From the NCBI RefSeq assembly GCF_003351045.1, contig NZ_QQZY01000004.1, forward strand, positions 221,391 through 285,390: a DNA stretch of 64,000 nucleotides, read 5' to 3'. Under the pieces are notes generated by a model, which worked only from the letters and a program-made list of their open reading frames with translations, was not told the origin of the DNA and searched no databases. The stretch is from Gaiella occulta (GTDB taxonomy: Bacteria; Actinomycetota; Thermoleophilia; Gaiellales; Gaiellaceae). The position numbers were made by a program, and so were the translations under genes. Shown here piece after piece: positions 17,797 to 24,854 of the stretch (positions are counted from its first letter, which is position 1; every line of letters starts with the position of its first letter).

Positions 17797-18121
17797 CCTC
17801 CGACCAGTCGCGCAACCGTACCCGTCGTCGCGCCCCGGTTGGCCGGTCGCGAGCGCCCGACGGACGTTCGGTCTGAGTAGACACTGTTCACTCTCATTGC
17901 TACGCTCGCCGCCAATGGATGTGGCGTGCGATCTCGGCTGTGATGCGGATGACGGGAGAACCCTGGTGTCTCTCGTCTTGATCCCGCGCGATCCGCGAAA
18001 TGCGATCGCACCGTGGTAAGCGAACGAGACGCCGTGCCTGCGCTCGATCGAGGAGCCGCGTGAATAGCGAGCTGCCGCGTTTCGAAGCCGGACGTCACCC
18101 GTCGAACGAGAGGGCACGGCG
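17797..18121. other. Intergenic segment, no convincing gene
   Basis: 325 bases between the XRE-cupin and SDR genes. Short minus-strand frames run through it but none has a recognisable domain. An AT-richer patch around 17875-17910 could hold the SDR promoter. One minus-strand frame near 17920-18010 looks vaguely like eroded coding sequence, but I cannot identify it. Confidence 0.4.
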
Positions 18122-18880
18122 ATGAGCCGGTTCGAAGGGAACGTGGCGGTCGTCACCGGTGGCGGCCACGGCATCGGTGAGGCGACGGCAAGGCGCTTGG
18201 GCGCGGAGGGTGCCACGGTCGCACTCGCCGACGTCAAGGATCCAACGGCGGCGATCGCACGCCTGGCCGCCGACGGGATCGACGCCCACCCCTACGTTCT
18301 CGATGTCAGCGACGAGCAGGCCGTCGACGACTTCGCCGGCCGCGTCGGCGCCGATCTCGGGCCGGTGGACGTGCTGGTCAACAACGCGGGCGTCCTCCTC
18401 ACCGGCACCGCGCTGACCGTGGCGCTGGAGGACTGGCGCCGCACCTTCTCGGTCAACGTCGACGGGTTGCTGCTGATGGCGCGTGCGTTCCTACCGGGCA
18501 TGATCGAGCGGGGTGACGGCGCGATCGTCAACGTCGCATCCACGGGAGGCCTCTACGGGGTTGGCAACCTCGTGGCCTACAACGCCTCGAAGGGCGCTGT
18601 CGTGAACCTGACGCGCAATCTCTCGACCGACTTCATGCGCGCCGGTGTCCGCATCAATTGCGTCTGTCCGGGCTGGGTGCAGACGGGGTTCAACGACCCG
18701 CTGCTCGAAGGGGTCACCGAGGAGGACGTCGAGCAACTGATCGACAGGACGGTGCCCGCAGGCCGCCAGTCCGATCCCTCCGAGATCGCCGCCGCGATCG
18801 CGTTCCTCGCCTCGAACGACGCGTCGTACGTCTCCGGCATTGCTTTCGTCGTCGACGGCGGCCTGACCGCCGCGCTCTGA
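18122..18880 (+). CDS. Short-chain dehydrogenase/reductase
   Basis: 252 residues, a classical SDR. Nucleotide motif VTGGGHGIGEATA (TGxxxGxG), NNAG motif VLVNNAGVL, catalytic Ser in VNVASTGGLYG, catalytic YxxxK as YNASKGAVV, and C-terminal YVSGIAFVVDGGLTAAL. The Asp after the second strand (VALADVK) favours NAD(H) over NADP(H). It is separated by 325 bases from the XRE-cupin regulator, so it may have its own promoter while serving the same catabolic island. Substrate unknown. Confidence 0.92.
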   Translation: MSRFEGNVAVVTGGGHGIGEATARRLGAEGATVALADVKDPTAAIARLAADGIDAHPYVLDVSDEQAVDDFAGRVGADLGPVDVLVNNAGVLLTGTALTVALEDWRRTFSVNVDGLLLMARAFLPGMIERGDGAIVNVASTGGLYGVGNLVAYNASKGAVVNLTRNLSTDFMRAGVRINCVCPGWVQTGFNDPLLEGVTEEDVEQLIDRTVPAGRQSDPSEIAAAIAFLASNDASYVSGIAFVVDGGLTAAL

Positions 18881-19045
18881 CGCCGCTCTACAAGCAGGCT
18901 GCCGACGATTCGATTCCGCTTGGATTCGAGCGACCCTGATTCCGGCTTCTGGCGGCCCGAGCCCGACGGGCGCCGGTGAGGGGTGGGCGGTCGAAGAACC
19001 CCCTATCCCCTGAAGAGGGACGGCGGGTGGGGCCACTGCAAGCGG

Positions 19046-19326
19046 CTGCAACGAGCTTCCGAGAGAAACTCGGCGAGCAGCTCGGGATCCGGCATCGTCG
19101 CGGCGGCTACCGCGACCCCGAGTCGCAAGCCTTCATCGAAAGCTGGTTCGGGAAACCCAACGAGAAAGAGGTGTGGCGGGACGAATACGAGACCCTCGAC
19201 GACGCCAGACGCGGGATCGGCGGCGACGTCGACCGCTACCACCACCGGCCGCACGGCGGGCTCGACCACCGGACGCCCCTCGAGGTATGCCGGACCCGGG
19301 AAGACCTGCAAAACGTCGCAGCCTGA
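19046..19326 (+). pseudogene. IS3-family transposase remnant (3' end of integrase core)
   Basis: Only the last ~93 residues of an OrfB-type DDE integrase remain: FREKLGEQLGIRHRRGGYRD, then the final catalytic Glu in SQAFIESWFGK, the strand DRYHHRPHGGLDHRTPLEV and a short tail. The first two acidic residues and the upstream orfA are absent, so it is inactive. The following sequence (19327-19430) may be the old element's right end, but no matching left inverted repeat is visible. It marks past insertion activity immediately upstream of the stress-protein promoter. Confidence 0.8.
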
Positions 19327-19432
19327 ACCGTCAACCCCGGCGGGCAGCACGTCCTGGGACATCTCTGAGAGAGATCGTTCTCGGACACTCGCCGAGCGAG
19401 CGCTGCGCGCATCCGAGCCATAAAGTAGGAAA

Positions 19433-19467
19433 TTGACATCATGCAAAATTATTCATACTTTATGAAT
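19433..19467 (+). promoter_or_regulatory. Consensus promoter with palindrome over the -10 box
   Basis: -35 TTGACA (19433-19438), 17-base spacer, -10 TACTTT (19456-19461). The perfect inverted repeat ATTCATA-CTT-TATGAAT (19451-19467) covers the -10 box. The GTG at 19469 lies seven bases after the -10, so the mRNA should be leaderless. A repressor binding the palindrome would block polymerase directly. Confidence 0.75.
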
Positions 19468-19468
19468 C

Positions 19469-20299
19469 GTGATAGCAACCGCACCGTTCCAGGCTCGGGG
19501 GCTGTCGAGCTCCGTGTGCGAGCGCATCGTCTGCGGAATCGACGAGACGCCCGAGAGCCTCGAGGCTGCGCTTCAGGCGGCTCGGCTGCGAGCACCCGGC
19601 GGCGTACTCGTGCTCGTCGCTGTCGCCGAGGTCGCTCTGGCCGCGCGGGCGGGGTGGGCGGCAGTGCGCGTTGCCGATCGGATCTGGGGCGGCTGCGAGG
19701 ACGCGCTTCAGCGCGCGGTGGCACTCGTGCAGCCGACGAGCTACCGCATTGTCAAGGGGCGGCCGTATCTTGCGCTGCTCGGCCAGATCGAGCGTGAGCG
19801 GGCGACGCTTGTGGCTCTCGGAACGCATGAGCACCGACGGGCCGCGGGCCTTGTCTTCGGCAGCGTGGGGACGGCGGTGCTGTGCGACGCTCCCTGCTCG
19901 GTCCTCGTCGCGCGTCGGCAGCCGTCGGGCGGCGGGCCGCCGCGGCGGATCGTGGTGGGAGTCGACGGCTCGCCGCCGGCGGCTGTCGCGGCCGCGGTCG
20001 CGCAGGAGCTCGAAGCTCGCTTCAGCGGCGAGGTTCGGGCGGTGACGGGGCTCGGCGGGAAGCAGGTCGACAGCGGCGTCGTCTCCGAGCTGTACCCGGA
20101 AGCCGAGTTCGACCCGCGACCGCCGGTGGAGGCGATCGTGGATCGGTCGCGGACGGCCGACCTGGTTGTCGTGGGCAGCCGCGGCCTGCACGGCTGGCGG
20201 GCGTTCGGAAGCGTCAGCGAGCGGGTTGCGCACCGGGCGCGCTGCTCGGTTCTCGTGGCGCGTGGCCTTGACACGGCGGGAGTTTCGACAGGCGGGTAG
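19469..20299 (+). CDS. Universal stress protein, tandem UspA domains
   Basis: 276 residues with two UspA domains. The first (about 17-145) has IVCGIDETPESLEAAL and the partly degenerate nucleotide loop GTHEHRRAAGLVFGSVGTAVL. The second (about 155-270) has IVVGVDGSPPAAVAAAV and the good ATP-binding loop GSRGLHGWRAFGSVSERV, ending CSVLVARG. Domain 2 probably binds ATP; domain 1 may be structural. Start GTG 19469 is chosen because of its exact spacing from the consensus promoter; GTG 19514 is the alternative. Separate from the Mn-riboswitch unit that follows. Confidence 0.88.
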   Translation: MIATAPFQARGLSSSVCERIVCGIDETPESLEAALQAARLRAPGGVLVLVAVAEVALAARAGWAAVRVADRIWGGCEDALQRAVALVQPTSYRIVKGRPYLALLGQIERERATLVALGTHEHRRAAGLVFGSVGTAVLCDAPCSVLVARRQPSGGGPPRRIVVGVDGSPPAAVAAAVAQELEARFSGEVRAVTGLGGKQVDSGVVSELYPEAEFDPRPPVEAIVDRSRTADLVVVGSRGLHGWRAFGSVSERVAHRARCSVLVARGLDTAGVSTGG

Positions 20300-20307
20300 C
20301 AGGGCAA

Positions 20308-20431
20308 GCCGAGGGGCAGTATCCCCCAACGGGCGCCACCGTCAGCTCGGCCTTCTGGCCCGGTGGCGCCGGCCCAAGCGGGCGGGAGAGACCTTCGTCA
20401 GACCGGTTCTCGATCGACGAAGGGAGCGAGC
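20308..20431 (+). ncRNA. yybP-ykoY (manganese) riboswitch with ribosome-binding-site sequestering platform
   Basis: All conserved parts of the yybP-ykoY aptamer are present in order. P1 5' strand CGAGGG (20310-20315) leads into loop GGGGCAGTA. A long stem GGCGCCACCG/CGGTGGCGCC (20332-20341 / 20361-20370) contains the CGTCAGCTC internal loop and a GGCC-TTCT-GGCC hairpin followed by CGG. A GCCC-AAGC-GGGC hairpin follows, then GAGAGACCTTCG closing P1 (20392-20397). Established knowledge: this class binds Mn2+ with the two loops docked. The P1 3' strand CCTTCGTC (20392-20399) is also perfectly complementary to GACGAAGG (20416-20423), which overlaps the TerC ribosome-binding site. Without metal the site would be hidden; with Mn2+ P1 forms and frees it. 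The switch would therefore be ON at high Mn2+. Confidence 0.88.
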
Positions 20432-21412
20432 ATGGCGGTGAGCTGGTGGGGATGGGTCGTCTTCGGCGCCTTCGTGGTGGCGATGTTCCTCGTCGACCTC
20501 GCTGCCTTCGGGCGCGGGGGACGGGAGATCCCGCTCCGGCGAGCGGCGGTGTGGAGCGTCGGCTGGACGGCGCTCGGGCTTGGGTTCGCCCTTCCGCTCC
20601 TCGTCTGGCGCGGGAGCCAGGCGACCAGCGAGTACCTGGCCGGCTTCCTGATCGAGAAGAGCCTCTCGGTCGACAACCTGTTCGTCTTCGCGCTCGTCTT
20701 CTCCTACTTCGCCGTCCCGCCCGCCTTGCAGCGGCGCGTTCTCTTCTGGGGCATCGCCGGAGCGCTCGTGCTGCGCGGCGTCTTCATCCTCGGCGGAGCC
20801 GCGCTTCTCGACGCCTTCCACGCGACCGTCTACGTCTTCGGAGGCTTCCTCGTCCTGACCGGGATTCGGATGGCCCGGCAGCGAGGGGTCGAGATCCATC
20901 CCGAGCGGAACCCCGTGCTGCGGCTGATGCGGCGCGCGCTGCCGATGACCGACGACTACCGCGGCGACCGCCTGACCGTGCGGGAGCACGGCCGCCGCCT
21001 GGCGACGCCGATGCTGGCGGCGCTCGTCCTCGTCGCCACCTTCGATGTCGTCTTCGCCGTCGACTCGATCCCGGCGATCTTCGCGGTGACGCGAGACACC
21101 TTCATCGTCTTCGCGGCGAACGCCTTCTCCCTGCTCGGGCTCTCGGCTCTCTACTTCGTGCTCGTGGGGATGCTCGGTCGCTTCGTCTACCTGAACGTGG
21201 GCCTCGCGACGATCCTCGTCTTCGTCGGCGTCAAGATGATCCTCTCCGATGTCGTCCAGCTGCCGCACTGGCTCTCGCTCGTGGTCGTGGTCGTGACGCT
21301 CGCGGCGGCGGTCGCGGCCTCGCTCGCATGGCCGCCGCGCGGCCGGCCGCCGTCCTCGCCCCCGCTCGCCGGCGCCCAGCGCGAGAAGGCCGGCGTCACG
21401 GTCGAGCGATGA
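20432..21412 (+). CDS. TerC/Alx-family membrane metal exporter
   Basis: 326 residues, about nine hydrophobic segments. The TerC hallmarks are the acidic membrane motifs: MFLVDLAAFGR, EKSLSVDNLFVFALVF (Asp-Asn-x-Phe), VATFDVVFAVDSIPAIFAV (Asp...Asp-Ser-x-Pro-Ala), and FAANAFSLLGLSALYFVL. TerC/Alx/MeeF proteins export Mn2+, some loading exoenzymes. The start ATG 20432 follows the AAGGGAG site at 20420-20426 that the riboswitch can occlude, so a Mn2+ exporter induced by Mn2+ is the natural reading. The longer frame from 20363 runs through the aptamer and is rejected. The decayed carbonic anhydrase gene overlaps its stop. Confidence 0.92.
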   Translation: MAVSWWGWVVFGAFVVAMFLVDLAAFGRGGREIPLRRAAVWSVGWTALGLGFALPLLVWRGSQATSEYLAGFLIEKSLSVDNLFVFALVFSYFAVPPALQRRVLFWGIAGALVLRGVFILGGAALLDAFHATVYVFGGFLVLTGIRMARQRGVEIHPERNPVLRLMRRALPMTDDYRGDRLTVREHGRRLATPMLAALVLVATFDVVFAVDSIPAIFAVTRDTFIVFAANAFSLLGLSALYFVLVGMLGRFVYLNVGLATILVFVGVKMILSDVVQLPHWLSLVVVVVTLAAAVAASLAWPPRGRPPSSPPLAGAQREKAGVTVER

Positions 21413-21720
21413 GGCTGCGCCGCCGAGACGCCCTCCGGGCGAGCGCGCGCTCCGGCGCAGGCATGGCTGTGCGCGACCTCCCTCGAACGCCCCGGCGCCG
21501 CCTCGCGGTCGTCACGTCCATGGACTCCCGCATCGACACGCTGCTGCTCGTGGGCCTCGACCACGGCGACGCGCACGTGCTCCTCTGCATCGCGCGTGGC
21601 GCCGGCATGCGCGTCGTTCGCGGAGCGCGCTCGCGGCGAAAACAGCTCCGACGCACGCGCCGGGCGCCGAAGATGCAAGCTCCTGCTGTCGATTCCGCCG
21701 ATACGCACCCACAGCCATGA
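21409..21720 (+). pseudogene. Beta-carbonic anhydrase fragment
   Basis: Begins with ATGA overlap on the TerC stop. The stretch RRLAVVTSMDSRIDTLLLVGLDHGDAHVL matches the first zinc-site region of beta carbonic anhydrases, where the motif is normally T-C-M-D-x-R; here the zinc Cys is Ser. After DAHVL the usual RNAGG is replaced by unrelated sequence and the frame ends within 50 residues. The His and second Cys zinc ligands never appear. It is therefore an inactive remnant of a ~170-200 residue enzyme, probably broken by deletion or frameshift, possibly once in one operon with terC. Confidence 0.7.
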
Positions 21721-21732
21721 CCTCGGAAGATG

Positions 21733-22710
21733 CTAGAAGAGCTCGTTGGCACCGGCAAAGATCGCCGAGACGGATGTGTCGCTGAACACATTCGCGATCG
21801 TGTCGGCGAGGATCCCGGACGCGGTCAGCACCTCGACGTTTGCGGCGTCTCGCCCGCCGGCGAGCGGGACGGTGTCGGTGATCACGACCGTCTCGATCGC
21901 GCTCCCGGCGAGACGGGCGGCGGCGTCGCCGCTGAAGACGCCGTGCGTCGCGCAGGCGAGCACGCGGGCGGCGCCGGCGTCCCGCAGCGCGGCGGCGCCG
22001 GAGACGAGGGTCGCGCCGCTGTCGATGATGTCGTCGACGAGGATGGCCGCCTTCCCGGCGACCGATCCGATCACGGCGGGCGTGCCCCTGGCGCGGGCGG
22101 AGCGGCTGTCGCGGTTGAGCACGACGAGCGGGGCGTCGATCATCGCGGCGAAGCGCCCCGCGAGCTTCGTGCGGCCGGTGTCGGGCGACACCACGACCGC
22201 GTCCTCGGCCGCGCAGCGCTCGCGGAAGTGCTCGGCGAGCAGCGGCAGCGCCGTCATGTGGTCGACCGGGATCGAGAAGAACCCTGGTACCTGGCCCGCG
22301 TGAAGGTCCATCGTCAGCACCCTGGCAGCGCCCGCGCGCTCGATCATCGCGGCCACGAGGCGCGCGGTGATCGGCTCGCGCGGGCGCGACTTGCGGTCGT
22401 GGCCGGCGTAGAAGAAGCGGGGGATCACCGCGGTGACCCGCTTCGCCGAGGCGAGCCTTGCGGCGTTGACCATCACGAGCAGCTCGACGAGATGCGCGTC
22501 GAGCGGCGGGGCGGCCGTCTGCACGATGAAGACGTCGGCGCCCCGCACCGACTCCTCGTAGCGGCACGCCCTGTCTCCGTTCGCGAACTCCTCCCTGTCG
22601 ACCGCGCCGAGCTCGACCCCGAGGCTCGCCGCGATCTGCAGTGAGAGAGCCGGCGCGGAGCGGCCGCAGAACAGCATCAGGCGCCGCCTGGTTTCCTGCC
22701 TGATGCTCAT
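21733..22710 (-). CDS. prs: Ribose-phosphate pyrophosphokinase (PRPP synthetase), divergent
   Basis: 325 residues. Synthesises PRPP from ribose 5-phosphate and ATP for nucleotide, His and Trp synthesis. Landmarks: LMLFCGRSAPALSLQIA, the ATP loop PRFFYAGHDRKSRPREPI (canonical PYYGYARQDRK), the active-site DLHAGQVPGFF (about 135-145), VSPDTGRTKLAGRFA, and the PRPP-binding loop ILVDDIIDSGATL (about 223-235). The substitutions in the ATP flap and in the usual DKRR region (here NRDSRS) show it is a divergent paralogue, possibly not the main cellular Prs. Start ATG 22710. The deleted nitrilase gene lies just upstream, co-directional. Confidence 0.88.
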   Translation of the reverse strand: MSIRQETRRRLMLFCGRSAPALSLQIAASLGVELGAVDREEFANGDRACRYEESVRGADVFIVQTAAPPLDAHLVELLVMVNAARLASAKRVTAVIPRFFYAGHDRKSRPREPITARLVAAMIERAGAARVLTMDLHAGQVPGFFSIPVDHMTALPLLAEHFRERCAAEDAVVVSPDTGRTKLAGRFAAMIDAPLVVLNRDSRSARARGTPAVIGSVAGKAAILVDDIIDSGATLVSGAAALRDAGAARVLACATHGVFSGDAAARLAGSAIETVVITDTVPLAGGRDAANVEVLTASGILADTIANVFSDTSVSAIFAGANELF

Positions 22711-22730
22711 CGGCGCCGTCTCTCGCCGCT

Positions 22731-22897
22731 CTAGGGATGCATCTCGGTCAGCTTGCCGTGCGTCTCGGGCCGCCGGTCGCGATAGAGCTGCCAGGTCGTG
22801 CGCACCTCGTCGATCAGCGCCAGGTCGAGGTCGGCGACTCCTGCTTGGACAGGTTCGCGTGGGCCTGGATGAGCGCGGCCCGCACCGTCCTCGACAC
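22731..22897 (-). pseudogene. Nitrilase/carbon-nitrogen hydrolase with a large internal deletion
   Basis: The start is intact: GTG 22897, preceded by a GAGGGG-like ribosome site, encodes SRTVRAALIQAHANLSKQE, the typical first strand of a nitrilase-superfamily enzyme. The reading frame then jumps. In another frame the very C-terminus follows at once: ADLDLALIDEVRTTWQLYRD, RRPETHGKLTEMHP, stop at 22731. The ~220-250 residues in between, including the Glu-Lys-Cys triad, are gone, and the join is out of frame. It is therefore the two ends of one gene fused by a deletion with a junction around 22843-22848. Non-functional. Confidence 0.85.
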
Positions 22898-23000
22898 CGT
22901 GGTTCCCCTCTTGCGGCGATGTCTGCGATCCGCGCGATGCAGTCGAACGGCGTGCCGCCGGCGCGGGCCGACGGCCCGCTTCGCACCGTCCGGCGCCCAC

Positions 23001-24671
23001 TCAGATCTCCACGATGACGGGGATGATCATCGGGCGGCGTTTGGTGAGCGTGTAGACGAGCGCTGCGAGGTCGTCGTGGACGATCTCCTGCAGGTGTTGC
23101 GGGTCGTGGATGTGCTCGCGGGCGGCGCGCGCGAGGGTTTTCTGCACGGCGCCGCGGAGCTGTTCGGTGAGGGTGTCGACGCCGCCGGCGGCGGGGACGC
23201 CGCGCAGGATCACCTCGGGCGCGGCGACGGGCTCGTCGTCGCTTTCCTGTGCGGCGATCGCGACGACGAACACGATCCCGTCGCGCGACAGCGCACGCCG
23301 GTCGTGCAGCGCGGCGTCTTCGGGGTCGCCGACGCCGAGCCCGTCGACGAACATCATCCCGGCCTGCACCGGCTCGGCGAAGCGCGCTCCCTCGGCGTCG
23401 ATCTCGAGCGGCCTGCCGTTCTCGCCCCTGAACACGCGGTCGGGGGTGATGCCGACCGACTCGGCCAGGAGCGCGTGCAGGTGGATGCGTTTGAAGTCGC
23501 CGTGGAACGGCATCAGGTAGCGGGGACGAGTCAGGTTGAGCATCAGCTTCAGCTCTTCGCGGTAGCCGTGCCCGGAGGTGTGCACCGGCGCCTGCGCGGC
23601 GGTGACGACGTCGCAGCCGAGCTGGTAGAGGCGGTCGATCGTCTCGTTCACGGCGCGCTCGTTGCCGGGCACCGACGTCGCCGAGAACACGACCGTGTCG
23701 CCGGCCCGCAGGCTCACCTGCTGGTGCTCGCCGTAGGCCATGCGCCGCAGCGCCGACAGCGGCTCTCCCTGCGAGCCCGTCGAGATGATCACGAGCTCGT
23801 CGTCGGGAAAGTCACCGATCTGCCTCGGCTGGATCAGCGTGCCGTCGGGAATCGTGATGTGGCCGAGCGAGCGGCCGATCTTCACGTTCTTCACCATCGA
23901 ACGGCCGACGAGCGCGACCTTGCGGCCGAGCTCGTCGGCGGCACGCACGACCTGCGCGACGCGATGGATGTTCGACGCGAAGCTCGTGACGACGATGCGC
24001 CCCTCGCAGCGGGCGAACACGTCGAACAGCGCCGGCCCGACGGCCGACTCCGACGGCGCGAACCCATCCCGGTCGGCGTTCGTCGAATCACCGCACAGCA
24101 GCAGCAGCCCCTCGCTGCCGAGCCGCGCGAGCCGGTCGAAGTCGGCCGGCCGGCCGTCGACCGGGCTCTGGTCGAAGCGGTAGTCGCCGGTGATCAGCAC
24201 ACGACCGGGCGGCGTCGTCACGAGCACCCCCGCCGCATCCGGAATCGAGTGCGTCAGGTGGATCAGCTCCACCACGAACGGCCCCACCGTCACGACTTCA
24301 CCGGGCTCGAGCGCGTTGAGCTCGACGTCGCGCAGCCGATGCTCGTCGAGCTTCGACCTCGCCATCGCCATCGTCAGACGGCGGCCGAACACCGGCGGCG
24401 CTTCCCTGTCGAGCTCCCGCAGCACGAACGGCAGCGCGCCGAGATGGTCCTCGTGCCCGTGCGTGATGAAGATCCCGTCGAGCCGATCGGCGTGCTCCAG
24501 AACGTAGGTGAAGTCCGGCAACACGAGATCGACGCCGTGCATCTCCGGCGACGGAAAGCGCACACCGGCATCCACCATCAGCATGCGGCCGTCGACTTCG
24601 AGCACCGTCATGTTCTTGCCGATCTCGCCGAGACCACCGAGCGGCAGGACGCGCAGCGTGTCCTTCTTCAC
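23001..24671 (-). CDS. rnj: Ribonuclease J
   Basis: 556 residues. Metallo-beta-lactamase/beta-CASP endo/5'-exoribonuclease for mRNA and rRNA maturation. The zinc motif THGHEDHLGALPF is at about 70-82, further metal ligands lie in LTHSIPDAAGV and ITGDYRFDQ, and the beta-CASP motifs include CGDSTNADRDG, ISTGSQGEPLSALRRMA and VHTSGHGYREEL. The C-terminal domain ends IIPVIVEI. Length and order match actinobacterial RNase J. Start is a GTG at 24671 with a GGAGGAG ribosome site upstream. Divergent from the PRTase-hydrolase fusion gene. Confidence 0.96.
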   Translation of the reverse strand: MKKDTLRVLPLGGLGEIGKNMTVLEVDGRMLMVDAGVRFPSPEMHGVDLVLPDFTYVLEHADRLDGIFITHGHEDHLGALPFVLRELDREAPPVFGRRLTMAMARSKLDEHRLRDVELNALEPGEVVTVGPFVVELIHLTHSIPDAAGVLVTTPPGRVLITGDYRFDQSPVDGRPADFDRLARLGSEGLLLLCGDSTNADRDGFAPSESAVGPALFDVFARCEGRIVVTSFASNIHRVAQVVRAADELGRKVALVGRSMVKNVKIGRSLGHITIPDGTLIQPRQIGDFPDDELVIISTGSQGEPLSALRRMAYGEHQQVSLRAGDTVVFSATSVPGNERAVNETIDRLYQLGCDVVTAAQAPVHTSGHGYREELKLMLNLTRPRYLMPFHGDFKRIHLHALLAESVGITPDRVFRGENGRPLEIDAEGARFAEPVQAGMMFVDGLGVGDPEDAALHDRRALSRDGIVFVVAIAAQESDDEPVAAPEVILRGVPAAGGVDTLTEQLRGAVQKTLARAAREHIHDPQHLQEIVHDDLAALVYTLTKRRPMIIPVIVEI

Positions 24672-24854
24672 GCGTCTCCTCCCGGAGCGCCCGCGCGAGC
24701 ACGCGATGCCACAGCCGACCGCTTCATTACGGCCACTCTACTGCGACGTCGGAGATCGCCGTGGCCGACTCAGCAGTGTGTCCGGATGACGGCGGCGGCG
24801 GGTGCCGTTAGCCTTGTCTCCGTACGGGCTTCTTCGACGACGAAGAACCACTTC

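Noticed and set aside
20342..21268. 308-codon Glu/Asp/Arg-rich minus-strand ORF
   Set aside because: Antisense of the TerC gene; charged low-complexity composition is typical of such shadows.
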